A stretch of 64,000 nt of DNA from assembly GCF_000217915.1 (NCBI RefSeq), contig NZ_AFOZ01000014.1, forward strand, positions 434,001 through 498,000. Reading direction: 5' to 3'. Under the pieces are notes generated by a model. It was not told the DNA's origin and made no database searches. It saw nothing but the letters and a program-made list of their open reading frames with translations. A program made the position numbers and the translations under genes. Below, piece by piece: positions 35,503 to 45,334 of this stretch. The first letter of the stretch is position 1. Each line of letters opens with the position of its first letter. The stretch comes from Shewanella sp. HN-41. Its GTDB lineage: Bacteria > Pseudomonadota > Gammaproteobacteria > Enterobacterales > Shewanellaceae.

Positions 35503-36603
35503 ATGGCGCTGCACAGTATAGAAGAGATCATCGAGGATATTCGTCAAGGTAAGATGGTTATTTTGATGGATGACGAAGACAGAGAAAACGAAGGTGATTT
35601 GATCATGGCGGCCGAAATGGTCACGCCAGAAGCGATCAACTTTATGGCGAAATATGGCCGTGGACTCATTTGCCAGACCATGACCAAAGCCCGTTGCCAG
35701 CAGTTAAATTTGCCCTTGATGGTAACTAATAACAATGCGCAGTTCTCGACTAACTTTACCGTTTCTATCGAAGCTGCTGAAGGTGTGACGACGGGGATTT
35801 CGGCCCATGACCGCGCCGTGACGGTAAAAGCGGCTGTGGCTAAGAATGCTAAAGCATCGGATTTAGTGCAGCCTGGACATATCTTCCCCTTGATGGCGCA
35901 GGACGGCGGTGTATTAACCCGCGCTGGCCACACTGAAGCGGGCTGCGATTTAGCACGCCTTGCTGGACTCGAACCATCGGGCGTGATTGTTGAGATCCTT
36001 AATGAAGACGGCACTATGGCACGCCGTCCAGATTTAGAGATTTTCTCCGAATTACATGGCGTTAAAATTGGCACTATTGCGGCATTAATCGAATATCGCA
36101 ACACCAAAGAAACCACAGTGGTGCGTGAAGCTAAATGCAAACTACCGACCCGTTTCGGCCAGTTCGATATGGTCACCTTTAGAGACACAATCGACAATCA
36201 ACTGCATTTTGCCTTAGTGAAAGGCGAGGTAAAGCCCGATTGTTTAGTGCGCGTGCATCTGCAAAATACGTTTAATGATTTACTTCATTCTGAACGCGAT
36301 CAACAGCGCAGCTGGCCGCTGGAAAAAGCAATGGAGCGCATTGCCGCAGAAGGTGGTGTGTTAGTGTTACTCGGTAATCAAGAACATCCTAATGAGATCC
36401 TCGCTAAGGTCAAAGCCTTTGAGGCGGAAGATCAAGGGCGACCTGCCTGCGCCAAATGGCAGGGAACTTCACGCCGCGTTGGTGTGGGGTCACAAATCCT
36501 CGCCAGTCTAGGGGTGACTAAAATGCGCCTGCTCAGTTCTCCTAAGCGCTATCATTCACTTTCTGGCTTTGGCCTCGAAGTGACCGAGTATGTGGCCGAC
36601 TGA
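35503..36603 (+). CDS. ribBX: RibBX: DHBP synthase fused to degenerate GTP cyclohydrolase II-like domain
   Basis: A 366-residue protein. The N-terminal half is a full 3,4-dihydroxy-2-butanone-4-phosphate synthase ([32 protein letters not shown]). The C-terminal half is GTP cyclohydrolase II-like, but where that enzyme has the zinc-binding Cys cluster after VRVHSE it reads [16 protein letters not shown] with no cysteines, so it cannot bind zinc. This is the RibBX variant described in Shewanella and other proteobacteria. A true ribA must lie elsewhere. Part of the rib operon; 67 bases after ribE. Confidence 0.92.
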   Translation: MALHSIEEIIEDIRQGKMVILMDDEDRENEGDLIMAAEMVTPEAINFMAKYGRGLICQTMTKARCQQLNLPLMVTNNNAQFSTNFTVSIEAAEGVTTGISAHDRAVTVKAAVAKNAKASDLVQPGHIFPLMAQDGGVLTRAGHTEAGCDLARLAGLEPSGVIVEILNEDGTMARRPDLEIFSELHGVKIGTIAALIEYRNTKETTVVREAKCKLPTRFGQFDMVTFRDTIDNQLHFALVKGEVKPDCLVRVHLQNTFNDLLHSERDQQRSWPLEKAMERIAAEGGVLVLLGNQEHPNEILAKVKAFEAEDQGRPACAKWQGTSRRVGVGSQILASLGVTKMRLLSSPKRYHSLSGFGLEVTEYVAD

Positions 36604-36749
36604 GTCACTTGCTACGCTGGGGCGAAGTTGCAGTAAGGTAAAATTAACTATTTCTGATAATTTGCATAGGGCTCTGGGCAAATGGCTGTGATATCATATC
36701 GCCACTTTTCGCCCCGAGCTGGGTGCTTTAGCAAAATTTAGGTAAGATA

Positions 36750-37226
36750 ATGAACATAGTTCAAGGTAATATCGAAGCGAAAAATGCCAAAGTTGCGATT
36801 GTTATTTCGCGTTTCAACAGCTTTTTAGTTGAGAGCCTGCTTGAAGGTGCACTTGACACGCTGAAGCGTTTTGGCCAAGTCAGCGACGACAATATCACTG
36901 TTGTCCGTGTACCCGGTGCGGTTGAGTTACCGCTAGCTGCCCGTCGTGTGGCTGCCAGTGGTAAGTTCGACGGTATTATCGCCTTAGGTGCGGTGATCCG
37001 TGGTGGTACTCCCCATTTTGATTTTGTTGCAGGCGAATGTAACAAAGGTCTAGCTCAAGTTGCCCTTGAGTTTGATCTGCCTGTTGCCTTCGGTGTGTTG
37101 ACCACTGATACCATTGAACAAGCGATTGAGCGTTCTGGTACTAAAGCGGGCAATAAAGGCGGCGAAGCTGCGCTAAGCTTGCTTGAAATGGTCAATGTTC
37201 TGCAAGAACTTGAACAACAGTTGTAA
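36750..37226 (+). CDS. ribH: 6,7-dimethyl-8-ribityllumazine synthase
   Basis: A 158-residue lumazine synthase, the usual length. The motif [20 protein letters not shown] (residues about 80-100) holds the phosphate-binding region and the catalytic His. Condenses the RibD product with the butanone phosphate made by RibBX. A 146-bp spacer separates it from ribBX and nusB follows after 14 bases. Confidence 0.96.
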   Translation: MNIVQGNIEAKNAKVAIVISRFNSFLVESLLEGALDTLKRFGQVSDDNITVVRVPGAVELPLAARRVAASGKFDGIIALGAVIRGGTPHFDFVAGECNKGLAQVALEFDLPVAFGVLTTDTIEQAIERSGTKAGNKGGEAALSLLEMVNVLQELEQQL

Positions 37227-37240
37227 TAGTAGGAAAAATA

Positions 37241-37645
37241 ATGAAGCCTTCTGAGCGCCGCAAGGCCCGCCGTTTAGCCGTTCAAGCCATTTATTCATGG
37301 CAACTAAGCGGGAATAATATTGCCGATGTCGAGCATGAGTTTTTAACTGAGCAGAGTCTCGACGGTGTTGATGTAGCTTATTTTCGTGAGCTATTTGCAG
37401 GCGTTGCAACTAAGAAAGCCCAACTGGATGAACTGATTATCCCGTTTCTGGACCGCCCAATTGATGAGGTGTCGCCAGTGGAAAAGGCCATAGTTCGCTT
37501 AGCGAGCTATGAACTGACCTTCCGTAAAGATGTGCCCTTCAAGGTTGCGATTAATGAAGCAATCGAGTTGGCTAAAGCTTTCGGTGCGGATGACAGTCAT
37601 AAGTTTGTTAATGGATTACTCGACAAACTGGTTGCACGTAAGTAA
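37241..37645 (+). CDS. nusB: Transcription antitermination factor NusB
   Basis: A 134-residue all-helical protein starting [20 protein letters not shown], and ending [17 protein letters not shown], the conserved NusB ends. It binds boxA RNA with NusE (S10) to prevent termination in rRNA operons. ribH-nusB-thiL-pgpA is a common gammaproteobacterial order. Confidence 0.96.
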   Translation: MKPSERRKARRLAVQAIYSWQLSGNNIADVEHEFLTEQSLDGVDVAYFRELFAGVATKKAQLDELIIPFLDRPIDEVSPVEKAIVRLASYELTFRKDVPFKVAINEAIELAKAFGADDSHKFVNGLLDKLVARK

Positions 37646-37652
37646 TAAAGAC

Positions 37653-37678
37653 AAACGGTATCCTAGGATACCGTTTTT
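37653..37678 (+). terminator. Terminator between nusB and thiL
   Basis: ACGGTATCC followed directly by GGATACCGT around a TA centre, then TTTTT. It lies 7 bases after the nusB stop, so thiL may be partly separated from the rib operon. Confidence 0.7.
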
Positions 37679-37723
37679 CATTGCTAACAAAGGTGGCCGA
37701 TGTAAGTCGTGCCAAACTGTACA

Positions 37724-38680
37724 GTGAAAGAATTCCAATTAATTGAATGTTATTTTAATAACCGCGGCCCCACTCGCCGTGATGTGAAGCTTGGCATCGG
37801 CGACGATTGTGCCCTAGTGCAACCCGCAGAAAATAAATCGATCGCTATCTCCTGTGACACTTTAGTCGAAAATGTCCACTTCTTCCCCGATATGTCTCCC
37901 GTTGCTTTAGGTTACAAAGCCTTAGCGGTAAATTTATCTGATCTGGCTGCCATGGGCGCTGAACCCGCGTGGATGACGCTTGCCTTAACGCTGCCCGAAG
38001 TCGATGAAACTTGGCTCAGTGGTTTTAGCGAAGGTTTATTTGAAGCGGCTGAATATTATGGTGTCGCTTTAATTGGTGGCGATACGACCCGTGGTCCACG
38101 GGCCATTAATATCACTGTACACGGTCAAGTTCCGCAGGGGAAAGCGTTGACCCGCCACGGTGCTAAGGCTGGCGATTGGATCTATGTCACTGGTACGCTT
38201 GGAGATTCTGCCTTAGGTTTGGATATCATTCGAGGCGCTCAACACGCGCGAGCAGAGCATAAAGAGTTTCTGATCAACCGCCATTATCGTCCTACACCTA
38301 GGGTCTTAGCTGGACAATCTCTGCGTTCACTGGCATCGAGTGCTATCGACCTTTCCGATGGTTTTATCTCAGATATTGGTCATATCCTTAAGGCGTCACA
38401 GGTTGGGGCCATTGTCGATGTGGCGAATATTCCCTTGTCCCGTGCGATGAAAGATACAGTGAGTGAAGAGCACGCCTTAGGGTATGCACTGACTGGGGGC
38501 GAAGATTACGAACTGCTGTTTACTGTCCCTGAGGCGCAAAAAGGCGCTTTAGAAACAGCTTTAAGCCATGCGGGGACTAAATTTGTGCGAGTTGGACAAA
38601 TCAGCGCAGGCACTAAGCTTAAGCTGCAACTCAATGGCGCACCCTTTACACCGCCTTACCACGGTTTTGAGCACTTCTAA
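37724..38680 (+). CDS. thiL: Thiamine-monophosphate kinase
   Basis: A 318-residue ThiL-type kinase: VKEFQLIECYF at the start, GIGDDCALVQ, ISCDTLVENVHF, ALAVNLSDLAAMGAEPAW, GGDTTRGP, and GEDYELLFTVP near the end are the family's ATP and Mg motifs. Makes thiamine pyrophosphate from thiamine monophosphate. The start is set at GTG 37724 because the family begins (M/V)KEF; GTG 37709 also lies in frame. Its TAA overlaps the pgpA ATG by one base. Confidence 0.94.
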   Translation: MKEFQLIECYFNNRGPTRRDVKLGIGDDCALVQPAENKSIAISCDTLVENVHFFPDMSPVALGYKALAVNLSDLAAMGAEPAWMTLALTLPEVDETWLSGFSEGLFEAAEYYGVALIGGDTTRGPRAINITVHGQVPQGKALTRHGAKAGDWIYVTGTLGDSALGLDIIRGAQHARAEHKEFLINRHYRPTPRVLAGQSLRSLASSAIDLSDGFISDIGHILKASQVGAIVDVANIPLSRAMKDTVSEEHALGYALTGGEDYELLFTVPEAQKGALETALSHAGTKFVRVGQISAGTKLKLQLNGAPFTPPYHGFEHF

Positions 38681-39174
38681 TGAATTGGTTTTCAAAGGAT
38701 CAGGCGTTGGCTCGCCTGTCATTAAAAAATCCTGTCCACTTTTTAGCGCTCGGTTTTGGTAGCGGGCTGGCCGCTAAAGCGCCCGGCACCTTCGGCACTC
38801 TCGCGGCCATTCCTTTATATTTGCTGATGTCACCGTTGCCCTTGGTTTGGTATTTGGGGTTAACCCTTCTTAGCGTGTTGGCGGGTGTTTATATTTGTGA
38901 TAAAGCCGCTAAGGATATGGGCGTACATGACCATGGTGCTATTGTTTGGGATGAAGTGGTTGGGTTATTGATCACTATGATAGCGGCGCCAGCGGGCTGG
39001 GGTTGGCTACTGGTTGGATTTGGTTTATTTCGCTTTTTCGATATTATCAAACCTTGGCCAATCCGCTGGCTCGATGCCAAAGTCGAAGGTGGTTTTGGGA
39101 TTATGATCGATGATGTGCTAGCGGGCGTTTTTGCTTTTATCGGTCTACAACTGCTAGCCATGCTCCTCTTATAA
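38680..39174 (+). CDS. pgpA: Phosphatidylglycerophosphatase A
   Basis: A 164-residue membrane protein of the PgpA family: GFGSGLAAKAPGTFGTLAAI, DHGAIVWDEVVG, RFFDIIKPWPI and EGGFGIMIDDVLAG are conserved motifs holding the acidic active-site residues. It dephosphorylates phosphatidylglycerophosphate to phosphatidylglycerol. Translation is coupled to thiL through TAATG. A convergent terminator lies at 39210-39248. Confidence 0.94.
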   Translation: MNWFSKDQALARLSLKNPVHFLALGFGSGLAAKAPGTFGTLAAIPLYLLMSPLPLVWYLGLTLLSVLAGVYICDKAAKDMGVHDHGAIVWDEVVGLLITMIAAPAGWGWLLVGFGLFRFFDIIKPWPIRWLDAKVEGGFGIMIDDVLAGVFAFIGLQLLAMLLL

Positions 39175-39209
39175 CGGATACAGTACGCCGCATATCCATG
39201 TTCACTCTC

Positions 39210-39248
39210 AAAATGCCTTTATAACATACTGTTGATAAAGGCATTTTA
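39210..39248. terminator. Terminator between pgpA and the usp gene
   Basis: AAAATGCCTTTAT and ATAAAGGCATTTTA pair around a 12-base loop, with A and T tails on both strands; convergent genes on either side. Confidence 0.72.
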
Positions 39249-39275
39249 TATTGTTTCGCTTAGTTTTTGTCTTAC

Positions 39276-40154
39276 TCAATGCTGTAGTTTCGGTTTTACG
39301 ATATAGAGATCGGTTTTTAGCTGATTGATAATATTTCGAGAAGCATTGCCTTTCAATAGACTCAACAATCCTTTGTGTTCCGCGCTCCCCATGATAAGCA
39401 TATTCACATTAAGCTTTTGAGCTTCCATGGAAATGGTATCCTCAGGTAATCCCTCGACCACATGAAGATTATCGGTATCGAGATTATAATATCGGGCGAC
39501 ATTTGTTAGCTTTTCTTTGTATTTATCTCGCTCAGATATCAGTAGTGTGGTGTTTGGTACATTAAAGCTCATATAGAATGGATCGGGTAAGTAGCTGTTA
39601 ATTAAATGGAGATCATTAGAGAGAATATTCGCAACACGTTTGCTTTCTTCTATCAGGGTTTCATTAAACATCGTATGTGAAAAGTGTTCATTGTCTAGTT
39701 CGAGCGCCGTTAAAATATGTCCATTTTCATGCCAGTCATCAAGGTTGACAAACATCACTGGAATATCTGGCATACGCAGTAATAACCATTCATCTGCAAT
39801 TAAAAATTCACTGAAAAAGGGTGGATAGAATTTGTGACTCACCACAATAAGATCATAGGGCAGTTGTTTACATTCGTTGACGATGGCGTTGTGGATAGAA
39901 TGAGACTGACATTCTTTTATGACAATAGAATGCTCTTTATCTGGATATGCTAGTATGGGCTTTCGTTTTTTCTCTTTATTTTCAACATGGTTATCGTGGT
40001 GAAAAAACAAGCTTAAGTTGAAGTGATGGGTTCGTTTAACTTTTAGGATGGTTAAGGATGCATGACTTTTTTGGGCTAAGATAACGGCTTTTTTAAGCAC
40101 GGCCGCGGGTGAGACTACATCATCAATCGCGGCGAGAATATGCTGAAAGGACAT
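39276..40154 (-). CDS. Tandem universal stress protein (UspE-like)
   Basis: A 292-residue protein with two Usp domains (about 1-140 and 145-290). MSFQHILAAIDDVVSPAAVL and the second half's MLIMGSAEHKGLLSLLKGNA (close to the G-2x-G-9x-G nucleotide motif) support the family. The first half has lost the clear ATP motif. UspE-like proteins act in stress and motility or aggregation. Single gene. Confidence 0.8.
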   Translation of the reverse strand: MSFQHILAAIDDVVSPAAVLKKAVILAQKSHASLTILKVKRTHHFNLSLFFHHDNHVENKEKKRKPILAYPDKEHSIVIKECQSHSIHNAIVNECKQLPYDLIVVSHKFYPPFFSEFLIADEWLLLRMPDIPVMFVNLDDWHENGHILTALELDNEHFSHTMFNETLIEESKRVANILSNDLHLINSYLPDPFYMSFNVPNTTLLISERDKYKEKLTNVARYYNLDTDNLHVVEGLPEDTISMEAQKLNVNMLIMGSAEHKGLLSLLKGNASRNIINQLKTDLYIVKPKLQH

Positions 40155-40459
40155 GTTCTTCTCCTATTTCCTTTGGGTTATTAAGTCTAGGAGAAGCCCA
40201 ATAATAGAGTAATATTAAATATCGCTATCAAATTTGCAATTTAGGTAATAATAATCTATGTAAATTAACGCTTTTAAATTCATATCATTACTTAGTAGTG
40301 AAAATTCGTTATTTATCCTTTATGCCTAAAAAGCTGTTTAATATACGAATTTATTCGTATTCAATAATGTTAATCTGCTCTTTATTAAAGCTTTGATGGA
40401 CAATAAGCTGCTGAGTATCAAATGGATTTTTGTCGCTCAAACGCTTATATAGGTAACTA

Positions 40460-42121
40460 CTATGCTTGTAATAACTCTCGCGCATTCGCCAACGTATTAG
40501 TCGTGATAATATCACCACCCAGTAATCGAGCAAGCTCTTGAATACGCTGCTCTTTATCTAGTGCAGTCATTGTGGTCTCTGTACTTCCCGCTTTATTATG
40601 CTTGTTGACAAACATATGCTGATGGCCATTACCAGCGACTTGTGGCAAGTGGGTTACACACAGCACTTGGGTAGACTCGCCTAAGCTGCGCAGCATTCGA
40701 CCAACGACCGCGGCAGTCGGTCCCGAAATACCTACATCGACCTCATCGAAAATCAGTGTGGGTGTTGCCACCTTTTTAGCAGTAATCACTTGTATACCAA
40801 GGCCTATGCGCGACAACTCTCCCCCCGAAGCCACCTTAGAAATAGGTTGCAAGGGTTGCCCAGGGTTAGTTGTGACCATAAATTCGATATGATCACTGCC
40901 GTTGGGAGACATTAACTCTGGGTTAAAACTGACATCAATAGTGAATTTCCCCTTAGGCATATTGAGTTCGTGGATCGACTGAGTCACGAGTTTATCTAGC
41001 TCTTTAGCATAGCGGGCACGGCTTTGGCTGAGTTTTTGTGCGCAGGTAAGGTAGGCCGCTTTGCTGGCTTCGACCTGTTGTTGGATGCCTTCAAGCTTAG
41101 TTTCATCTTCATCTAAGGTGGCAAGTTCCGCTTTTAAAGCGCGATGATGCTCTGCCAGTTTGTTTGGGCTGACGTGGTGTTTACGCGCCAGCTGCATAGA
41201 TTTAGACAGCCGTTCTTCTAGGTAGGCGAAATGTGCTGGATCTAGCTCTAACTTGCTTAGGTAATGCTGCAACTCACTGCTACTTTCCTGAACTTGGATC
41301 AGGGCGTCATTTAGCATAGTGCTGACGTTGTTTAGCGCTGGGTCAAAGTTTTGTAGATTTTCCGCAAGGGAAACGACTTTATTTAGCAGAGAGCTAATGT
41401 TGCTCTCTTCACCATCGGTGAGTAAACAAAGGCTTGCTTGGCAGGTATCGACGAGTTCTGTGCCGTTTGCGAGGCGTTTATGTTCCTGTTCAATTTCTTC
41501 AAATTCATCGACTTTAAGGTCAAATTCATCGAGTTCTTCGACTTGATACTGGACTAATTGTTTACGGGCAATACGCTCCTGTTGGGAGGCCTCTAATTGG
41601 TTCAGTTCGGCTTCAATTTGTTTACAACTTTGATAGCTGGTGGCGACCGTATTAATCAGGAGTCTGTGATTAGCATAGCTATCGAGCAGAGTCAGCTGAT
41701 GCTCGCTCTTTAACATGGCGTGGTGGGCGTGTTGTCCGTGGATACCGACTAACAGCTGTCCTAACAACTTAAGCTGAACTAATGGAACAGGGTTGCCATT
41801 GATATAGGCCCGCGAACGGCCATCGCTACTAATAGTGCGGCGTAGGATACATTCATCGTCGAGATCGAGGTCATTATCTTCTAACCAGCGTTGTGCTAGG
41901 GGAATATCTTCCAAGGAGAAGCGGGCGCTGACCTCTGTCTTGCTTGCTCCTGGTCGGACACTGCTGGCATCGGCACGATTGCCAAGACAGAGCCCAAGGG
42001 CATCGATGGCAATCGATTTACCTGCACCCGTTTCACCGGTAATGCTGGTCATGCCAGGACGAAAGTCCAGCTCAAGAAAACGTACGATAGCGAAATTGTT
42101 GATGCTGAGTTGGCAAAGCAT
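40460..42121 (-). CDS. recN: DNA repair ATPase RecN
   Basis: A 553-residue SMC-like protein: Walker A GETGAGKSIAI at about residue 30, long coiled-coil arms (about 150-360), ABC signature SGGELSRIGLGIQV, and Walker B TLIFDEVDVGISG. RecN helps double-strand break repair and is usually LexA-controlled. Upstream, at 42160-42210, direct and inverted TATACTG/ACTGTATAT sequences resemble a SOS box (ACTGTATAT followed by ACAGTA), fitting LexA regulation. Confidence 0.95.
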   Translation of the reverse strand: MLCQLSINNFAIVRFLELDFRPGMTSITGETGAGKSIAIDALGLCLGNRADASSVRPGASKTEVSARFSLEDIPLAQRWLEDNDLDLDDECILRRTISSDGRSRAYINGNPVPLVQLKLLGQLLVGIHGQHAHHAMLKSEHQLTLLDSYANHRLLINTVATSYQSCKQIEAELNQLEASQQERIARKQLVQYQVEELDEFDLKVDEFEEIEQEHKRLANGTELVDTCQASLCLLTDGEESNISSLLNKVVSLAENLQNFDPALNNVSTMLNDALIQVQESSSELQHYLSKLELDPAHFAYLEERLSKSMQLARKHHVSPNKLAEHHRALKAELATLDEDETKLEGIQQQVEASKAAYLTCAQKLSQSRARYAKELDKLVTQSIHELNMPKGKFTIDVSFNPELMSPNGSDHIEFMVTTNPGQPLQPISKVASGGELSRIGLGIQVITAKKVATPTLIFDEVDVGISGPTAAVVGRMLRSLGESTQVLCVTHLPQVAGNGHQHMFVNKHNKAGSTETTMTALDKEQRIQELARLLGGDIITTNTLANARELLQA

Positions 42122-42161
42122 AATGAATTCCTGTCGAAAGACCGATCAAAACACTGTATTG

Positions 42162-42195
42162 ATAAACAGTATATACTGATTTTATATACAGTAAA
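42162..42195. promoter_or_regulatory. Candidate LexA (SOS) boxes upstream of recN
   Basis: The 34 bases upstream of recN contain an ACAGTATATACTGAT-like segment and TATACAGTAAAG. CTG-N10-CAG-type arms in overlapping pairs are what LexA binds before recN in E. coli, which has several boxes there. Confidence 0.6.
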
Positions 42196-42249
42196 GTGGG
42201 CTTGGGTAAATATTCGACGTTTTTCTGATGCTGTATATTAATATATTGA

Positions 42250-43212
42250 TTAAGAATATGTTTTTACCAGGTCCTCTAATATTGGAAGGCTGAAAAAGGT
42301 CACCAGAGTGCCAAACAATATCCCTTGGGCACTGGTGGACGCTTGGGTGTTGTAACGCTGTGCGAGTAAATACACACTCGCTGCCGTCGGTAATGCACTG
42401 AGAATAACTCCCATCACCAGATAGTCGCCGCTGACACCAAAGCATTTCAACATTACAAAGGCTACTGCGGGTTGTAGAGCCAGTTTGAAAAGATTTATTA
42501 AGCTCAGTTCGACAAAATTTGCAACCCTAAAAAGGGAACTGTCCTTTTGATAGCGCATCGCTTTTGCCAATACCATCCCCACGGCAAAGAGTGCACAGGG
42601 ACTAGAGGTATTGCCTATTTGTTGGATCATCATTGCCAGCCCAGAAGGCAGCTTAATGCCGGATGCTGAGATACCAACGCCAATCAAACAGCCTATTACG
42701 ATGGGATTTTTGCCTACGGCCATAAGCATGATGATGATGGCATGCTGTTGCCGCTGCGTATTGGTGGCCAGCTCCAATGAGACCAAGGCTACGGCAAACA
42801 TCAACACGGATAATAGGCTCGCAATCGCCGCGGCAACTAAGGCACTTTGTTGCTGCGGAAAGAGAATGATCAATAGTGGGATCCCAATAAATGCGGTATT
42901 GCCAAAGGTTGCATTGAGGGCTCGAATCGCGGCTATTGCATGTTTTTTGGGTTGAGCGATAAGGGAAATGCCTAGGCAGATCAGATAAATAATAACCATG
43001 GCTGCACTGTAGCCCGCAATGAATCCCCATTGCAAAATCTCGCCAATCGGTTGCTGTGCGAGGGCAATCAGTAAGATCGCAGGGAAGGCAATATAGTACA
43101 CATATTGATTCAGCACTTGGTCCGTTTCCACGGGAAGAAGTCGCAGTTTCTGTACTACTGTACCCAGTAACATGATCCCGAAGACGGCAAACAGAGGGGT
43201 TAAGATAGTCAT
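42250..43212 (-). CDS. AEC (auxin efflux carrier) family transporter
   Basis: A 320-residue membrane protein with about ten segments in two repeats of five; MTILTPLFAVFGIMLLGTVV starts the first. The AEC family exports or imports small carboxylates or amino acids. Start 43212 has GAGGG upstream; GTG at 43221 with AAGGA is a second choice. A LysR gene is divergent, 192 bases away, and may control it. Confidence 0.85.
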   Translation of the reverse strand: MTILTPLFAVFGIMLLGTVVQKLRLLPVETDQVLNQYVYYIAFPAILLIALAQQPIGEILQWGFIAGYSAAMVIIYLICLGISLIAQPKKHAIAAIRALNATFGNTAFIGIPLLIILFPQQQSALVAAAIASLLSVLMFAVALVSLELATNTQRQQHAIIIMLMAVGKNPIVIGCLIGVGISASGIKLPSGLAMMIQQIGNTSSPCALFAVGMVLAKAMRYQKDSSLFRVANFVELSLINLFKLALQPAVAFVMLKCFGVSGDYLVMGVILSALPTAASVYLLAQRYNTQASTSAQGILFGTLVTFFSLPILEDLVKTYS

Positions 43213-43403
43213 GTCCCTCACTCATCCTTTTGATTTAGTATTATTCGAACTAGCGCAGTAAAACTGTCCGCAAATTAGCATACCATTTACCAGTAAGGCT
43301 ATTGCGCTATGGTCGTATAAATGAATAATTCAATGTTTAAAACACAGTTACTTAGCGTTAAGGTTGCTTGTAAAACCTGCGCACAGGGACATTAGGAACT
43401 AAG

Positions 43404-44303
43404 ATGAGTGATGATTTAGGCGGTGAATTACAGCTTATTTACCTGTTTGTACACTTAGTGAATGCGGGCAGTTTTTCCCAGGCTGCGAAGGTGCTAGATA
43501 TGCCCATCGCTACCGTGAGCCGCAAATTAGCTAAGTTGGAAGAGAAGCTCGATAAGCAACTTTTTATGCGTAGTACCCGTAAATTGCGACTGACGGAGGA
43601 AGGTTTAGCACTATTTCAGCGCTATCAGAGTGTTATAGCTCAATTTGATGAGCTTAGTGGTGTAGGAAGTGATAAACCTGAAGGCACGTTACGCATCGCC
43701 GCTCCAATCTCGATTATCTCCATCATCTTTATCCGTGCTCTGAACGAGTTTGGTCGTCTCTACCCAGATATTCGGCTGCATATTTCCCAAAGCAATGAGT
43801 TGGTCGATTTAATTGATAAGGGGATCGATGTGGCTATTGTGGGGGGGGCTCAGCCCGATTCTTCGTGGGTCTCGAGTACCTTGGGGGAACTGGATTATTG
43901 CTTGTTCGCAACACCGGAATATTTAGCCCATGCGCCAAAATTAACGCACCCTGACGATTTAGAAGACCATCAACTCATAAAAGTATGGCCCTTATTTAAC
44001 TGGCATTTAAAACATCCTAATGGAGAGTCCTTCTACTTTAATGGTCCGACTAAGTTGACCTTAACGGATTTGCACGGTGCGATTGAGGCGGCGTTAGACC
44101 ACGGTGGGATTTTGTATGGTCCTGAATTATTTGTAAAACAGCAGATTAAAGCGGGGCAACTACAAGTACTACTCCCAGAGTGGATAGGTGAGCAGCGGCG
44201 GATTTCGATTTTATATCATCAGCGCAGTCAGCAGCCGCTAAAGGTAAGAGTCTTTATTGAATTTATGCAGTCAAAGGCGCCAGAGTTATTCTCTATGCGT
44301 TGA
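43404..44303 (+). CDS. LysR family transcriptional regulator (next to AEC transporter)
   Basis: A 299-residue LysR protein: HTH in FVHLVNAGSFSQAAKVLDMP / IATVSRKLAKLEEKLDKQLF and an effector domain from about residue 90 (GTLRIAAPISI). Divergent to the AEC transporter. The long-helix form resembles the DmlR/CrgA-like group. Confidence 0.87.
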   Translation: MSDDLGGELQLIYLFVHLVNAGSFSQAAKVLDMPIATVSRKLAKLEEKLDKQLFMRSTRKLRLTEEGLALFQRYQSVIAQFDELSGVGSDKPEGTLRIAAPISIISIIFIRALNEFGRLYPDIRLHISQSNELVDLIDKGIDVAIVGGAQPDSSWVSSTLGELDYCLFATPEYLAHAPKLTHPDDLEDHQLIKVWPLFNWHLKHPNGESFYFNGPTKLTLTDLHGAIEAALDHGGILYGPELFVKQQIKAGQLQVLLPEWIGEQRRISILYHQRSQQPLKVRVFIEFMQSKAPELFSMR

Positions 44304-44324
44304 TTTAACAAGGGAAATTGATTT

Positions 44325-44558
44325 TTAACGTTTTTTGGGTTTTACCGTATTTTTGCTCATGGTATTTTGCGTTTGTTTCGCGTCCTGCAGGCTTGAACGC
44401 GTCGCGGGGAGTATGCCTAGCTCCAAGAAATATCCGACTAAACGCCGTAATTCGAATAAAGAACCGATGCGCTGTTGATCTCTGATGCTTAGTTTCCAAC
44501 TGTCGGTTCGTCCTTCGCTATTGGTTAAGATAAATCCTTGATAAACAATCTTTCTCAT
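44325..44558 (-). CDS. Small hypothetical protein
   Basis: A 77-residue open frame between convergent lysR and the DUF416 gene. It encodes a basic protein with a helical start (MRKIVYQGFILTNSEGRTDS) and a Lys-rich end. No recognised family; upstream has only a weak GAG 8 bases from ATG. Composition is protein-like and no larger ORF competes, so it may be real. Confidence 0.45.
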   Translation of the reverse strand: MRKIVYQGFILTNSEGRTDSWKLSIRDQQRIGSLFELRRLVGYFLELGILPATRSSLQDAKQTQNTMSKNTVKPKKR

Positions 44559-44734
44559 TGGAATAACTCAATATTGGCTGATGTAACCGGTTAGCTCGGG
44601 TGCTTATTCGTTATGGGGTTTGCTTGGCAGTGATATGGTCGTGATTGGGCTTATGATTCGGTCATTTATTCTATAGGTACCTAAATATAGGCACCTAAAT
44701 ATAGGTGCTTGAGTCGCCCCAAGCACCCCATCAA

Positions 44735-45334
44735 TTAAGCGACGCTGATGCCGATATTTGACACTCCAGCCTCGATAATATCTTTGCGTAACCCTTTCAC
44801 CAGTTCTGCGGTGATCTTGGGATTTTCTTCAATAATTTCCAGCAGAGTATTCTGTAATGCTTTTTCTTCTTCCATGACTTCATGGGCGAAGATGAAATCA
44901 TCCAGTGCATCATCGACGAGATCGACTTCGCTGATAGCCTCAATATAGTTAGCAACAGTACTTGAAGATAACTTGCTAATATTAATGATATCTTCTTCAA
45001 TCTTACCTTGAATGGCGCCTAATAATGTCGATAGGGCAACGACGGCATCCATGGCGGGATAAACACCATAGGCCTCAAAGTCAGCGGGATCCGGTGTGTT
45101 GTCTTCTAATCGTTGCAGATGAACATCGATATTAAACTTGAGTTTATTATCGTATTGGGATTGCCACAGTAACTCTAAGGCAGTGCTTAATACCGTCGGA
45201 TCGCCAAATTCGCAGACTTCTGAAAACAGTTGGTAGTTGGGCAACATGCGTTGACAGAGTGCAATGGCAAAGAGTTGTTTTTGTGGTAGTTCTAGCGCCT
45301 TTAGACGCTTAAAGAAGCCCGTTTTTTTGGTCAT
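44735..45334 (-). CDS. DUF416 (YjaG) family protein
   Basis: A 199-residue YjaG-type protein: LPQKQLFAIALCQRMLPNYQ near the N-terminus and DVHLQRLEDNTPDP in the middle are characteristic. The function is unknown. Its start overlaps the barA stop by 26 bases on the same strand, so it is co-transcribed with barA. Confidence 0.85.
   Translation of the reverse strand: MTKKTGFFKRLKALELPQKQLFAIALCQRMLPNYQLFSEVCEFGDPTVLSTALELLWQSQYDNKLKFNIDVHLQRLEDNTPDPADFEAYGVYPAMDAVVALSTLLGAIQGKIEEDIINISKLSSSTVANYIEAISEVDLVDDALDDFIFAHEVMEEEKALQNTLLEIIEENPKITAELVKGLRKDIIEAGVSNIGISVA

Noticed and set aside
36604-36749. FMN riboswitch upstream of ribH or ribBX
   Set aside because: No AGGGGC-type conserved helices or GGTG motif set of the RFN element was seen in either spacer.
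40351-40533. 60-codon minus-strand ORF just downstream of recN
   Set aside because: Overlaps the recN end in another frame, lacks a good ribosome-binding site and looks non-coding.
44305-44499. 64-codon minus-strand ORF overlapping the 44325 gene
   Set aside because: Low-complexity, overlapping the more plausible frame with no RBS.
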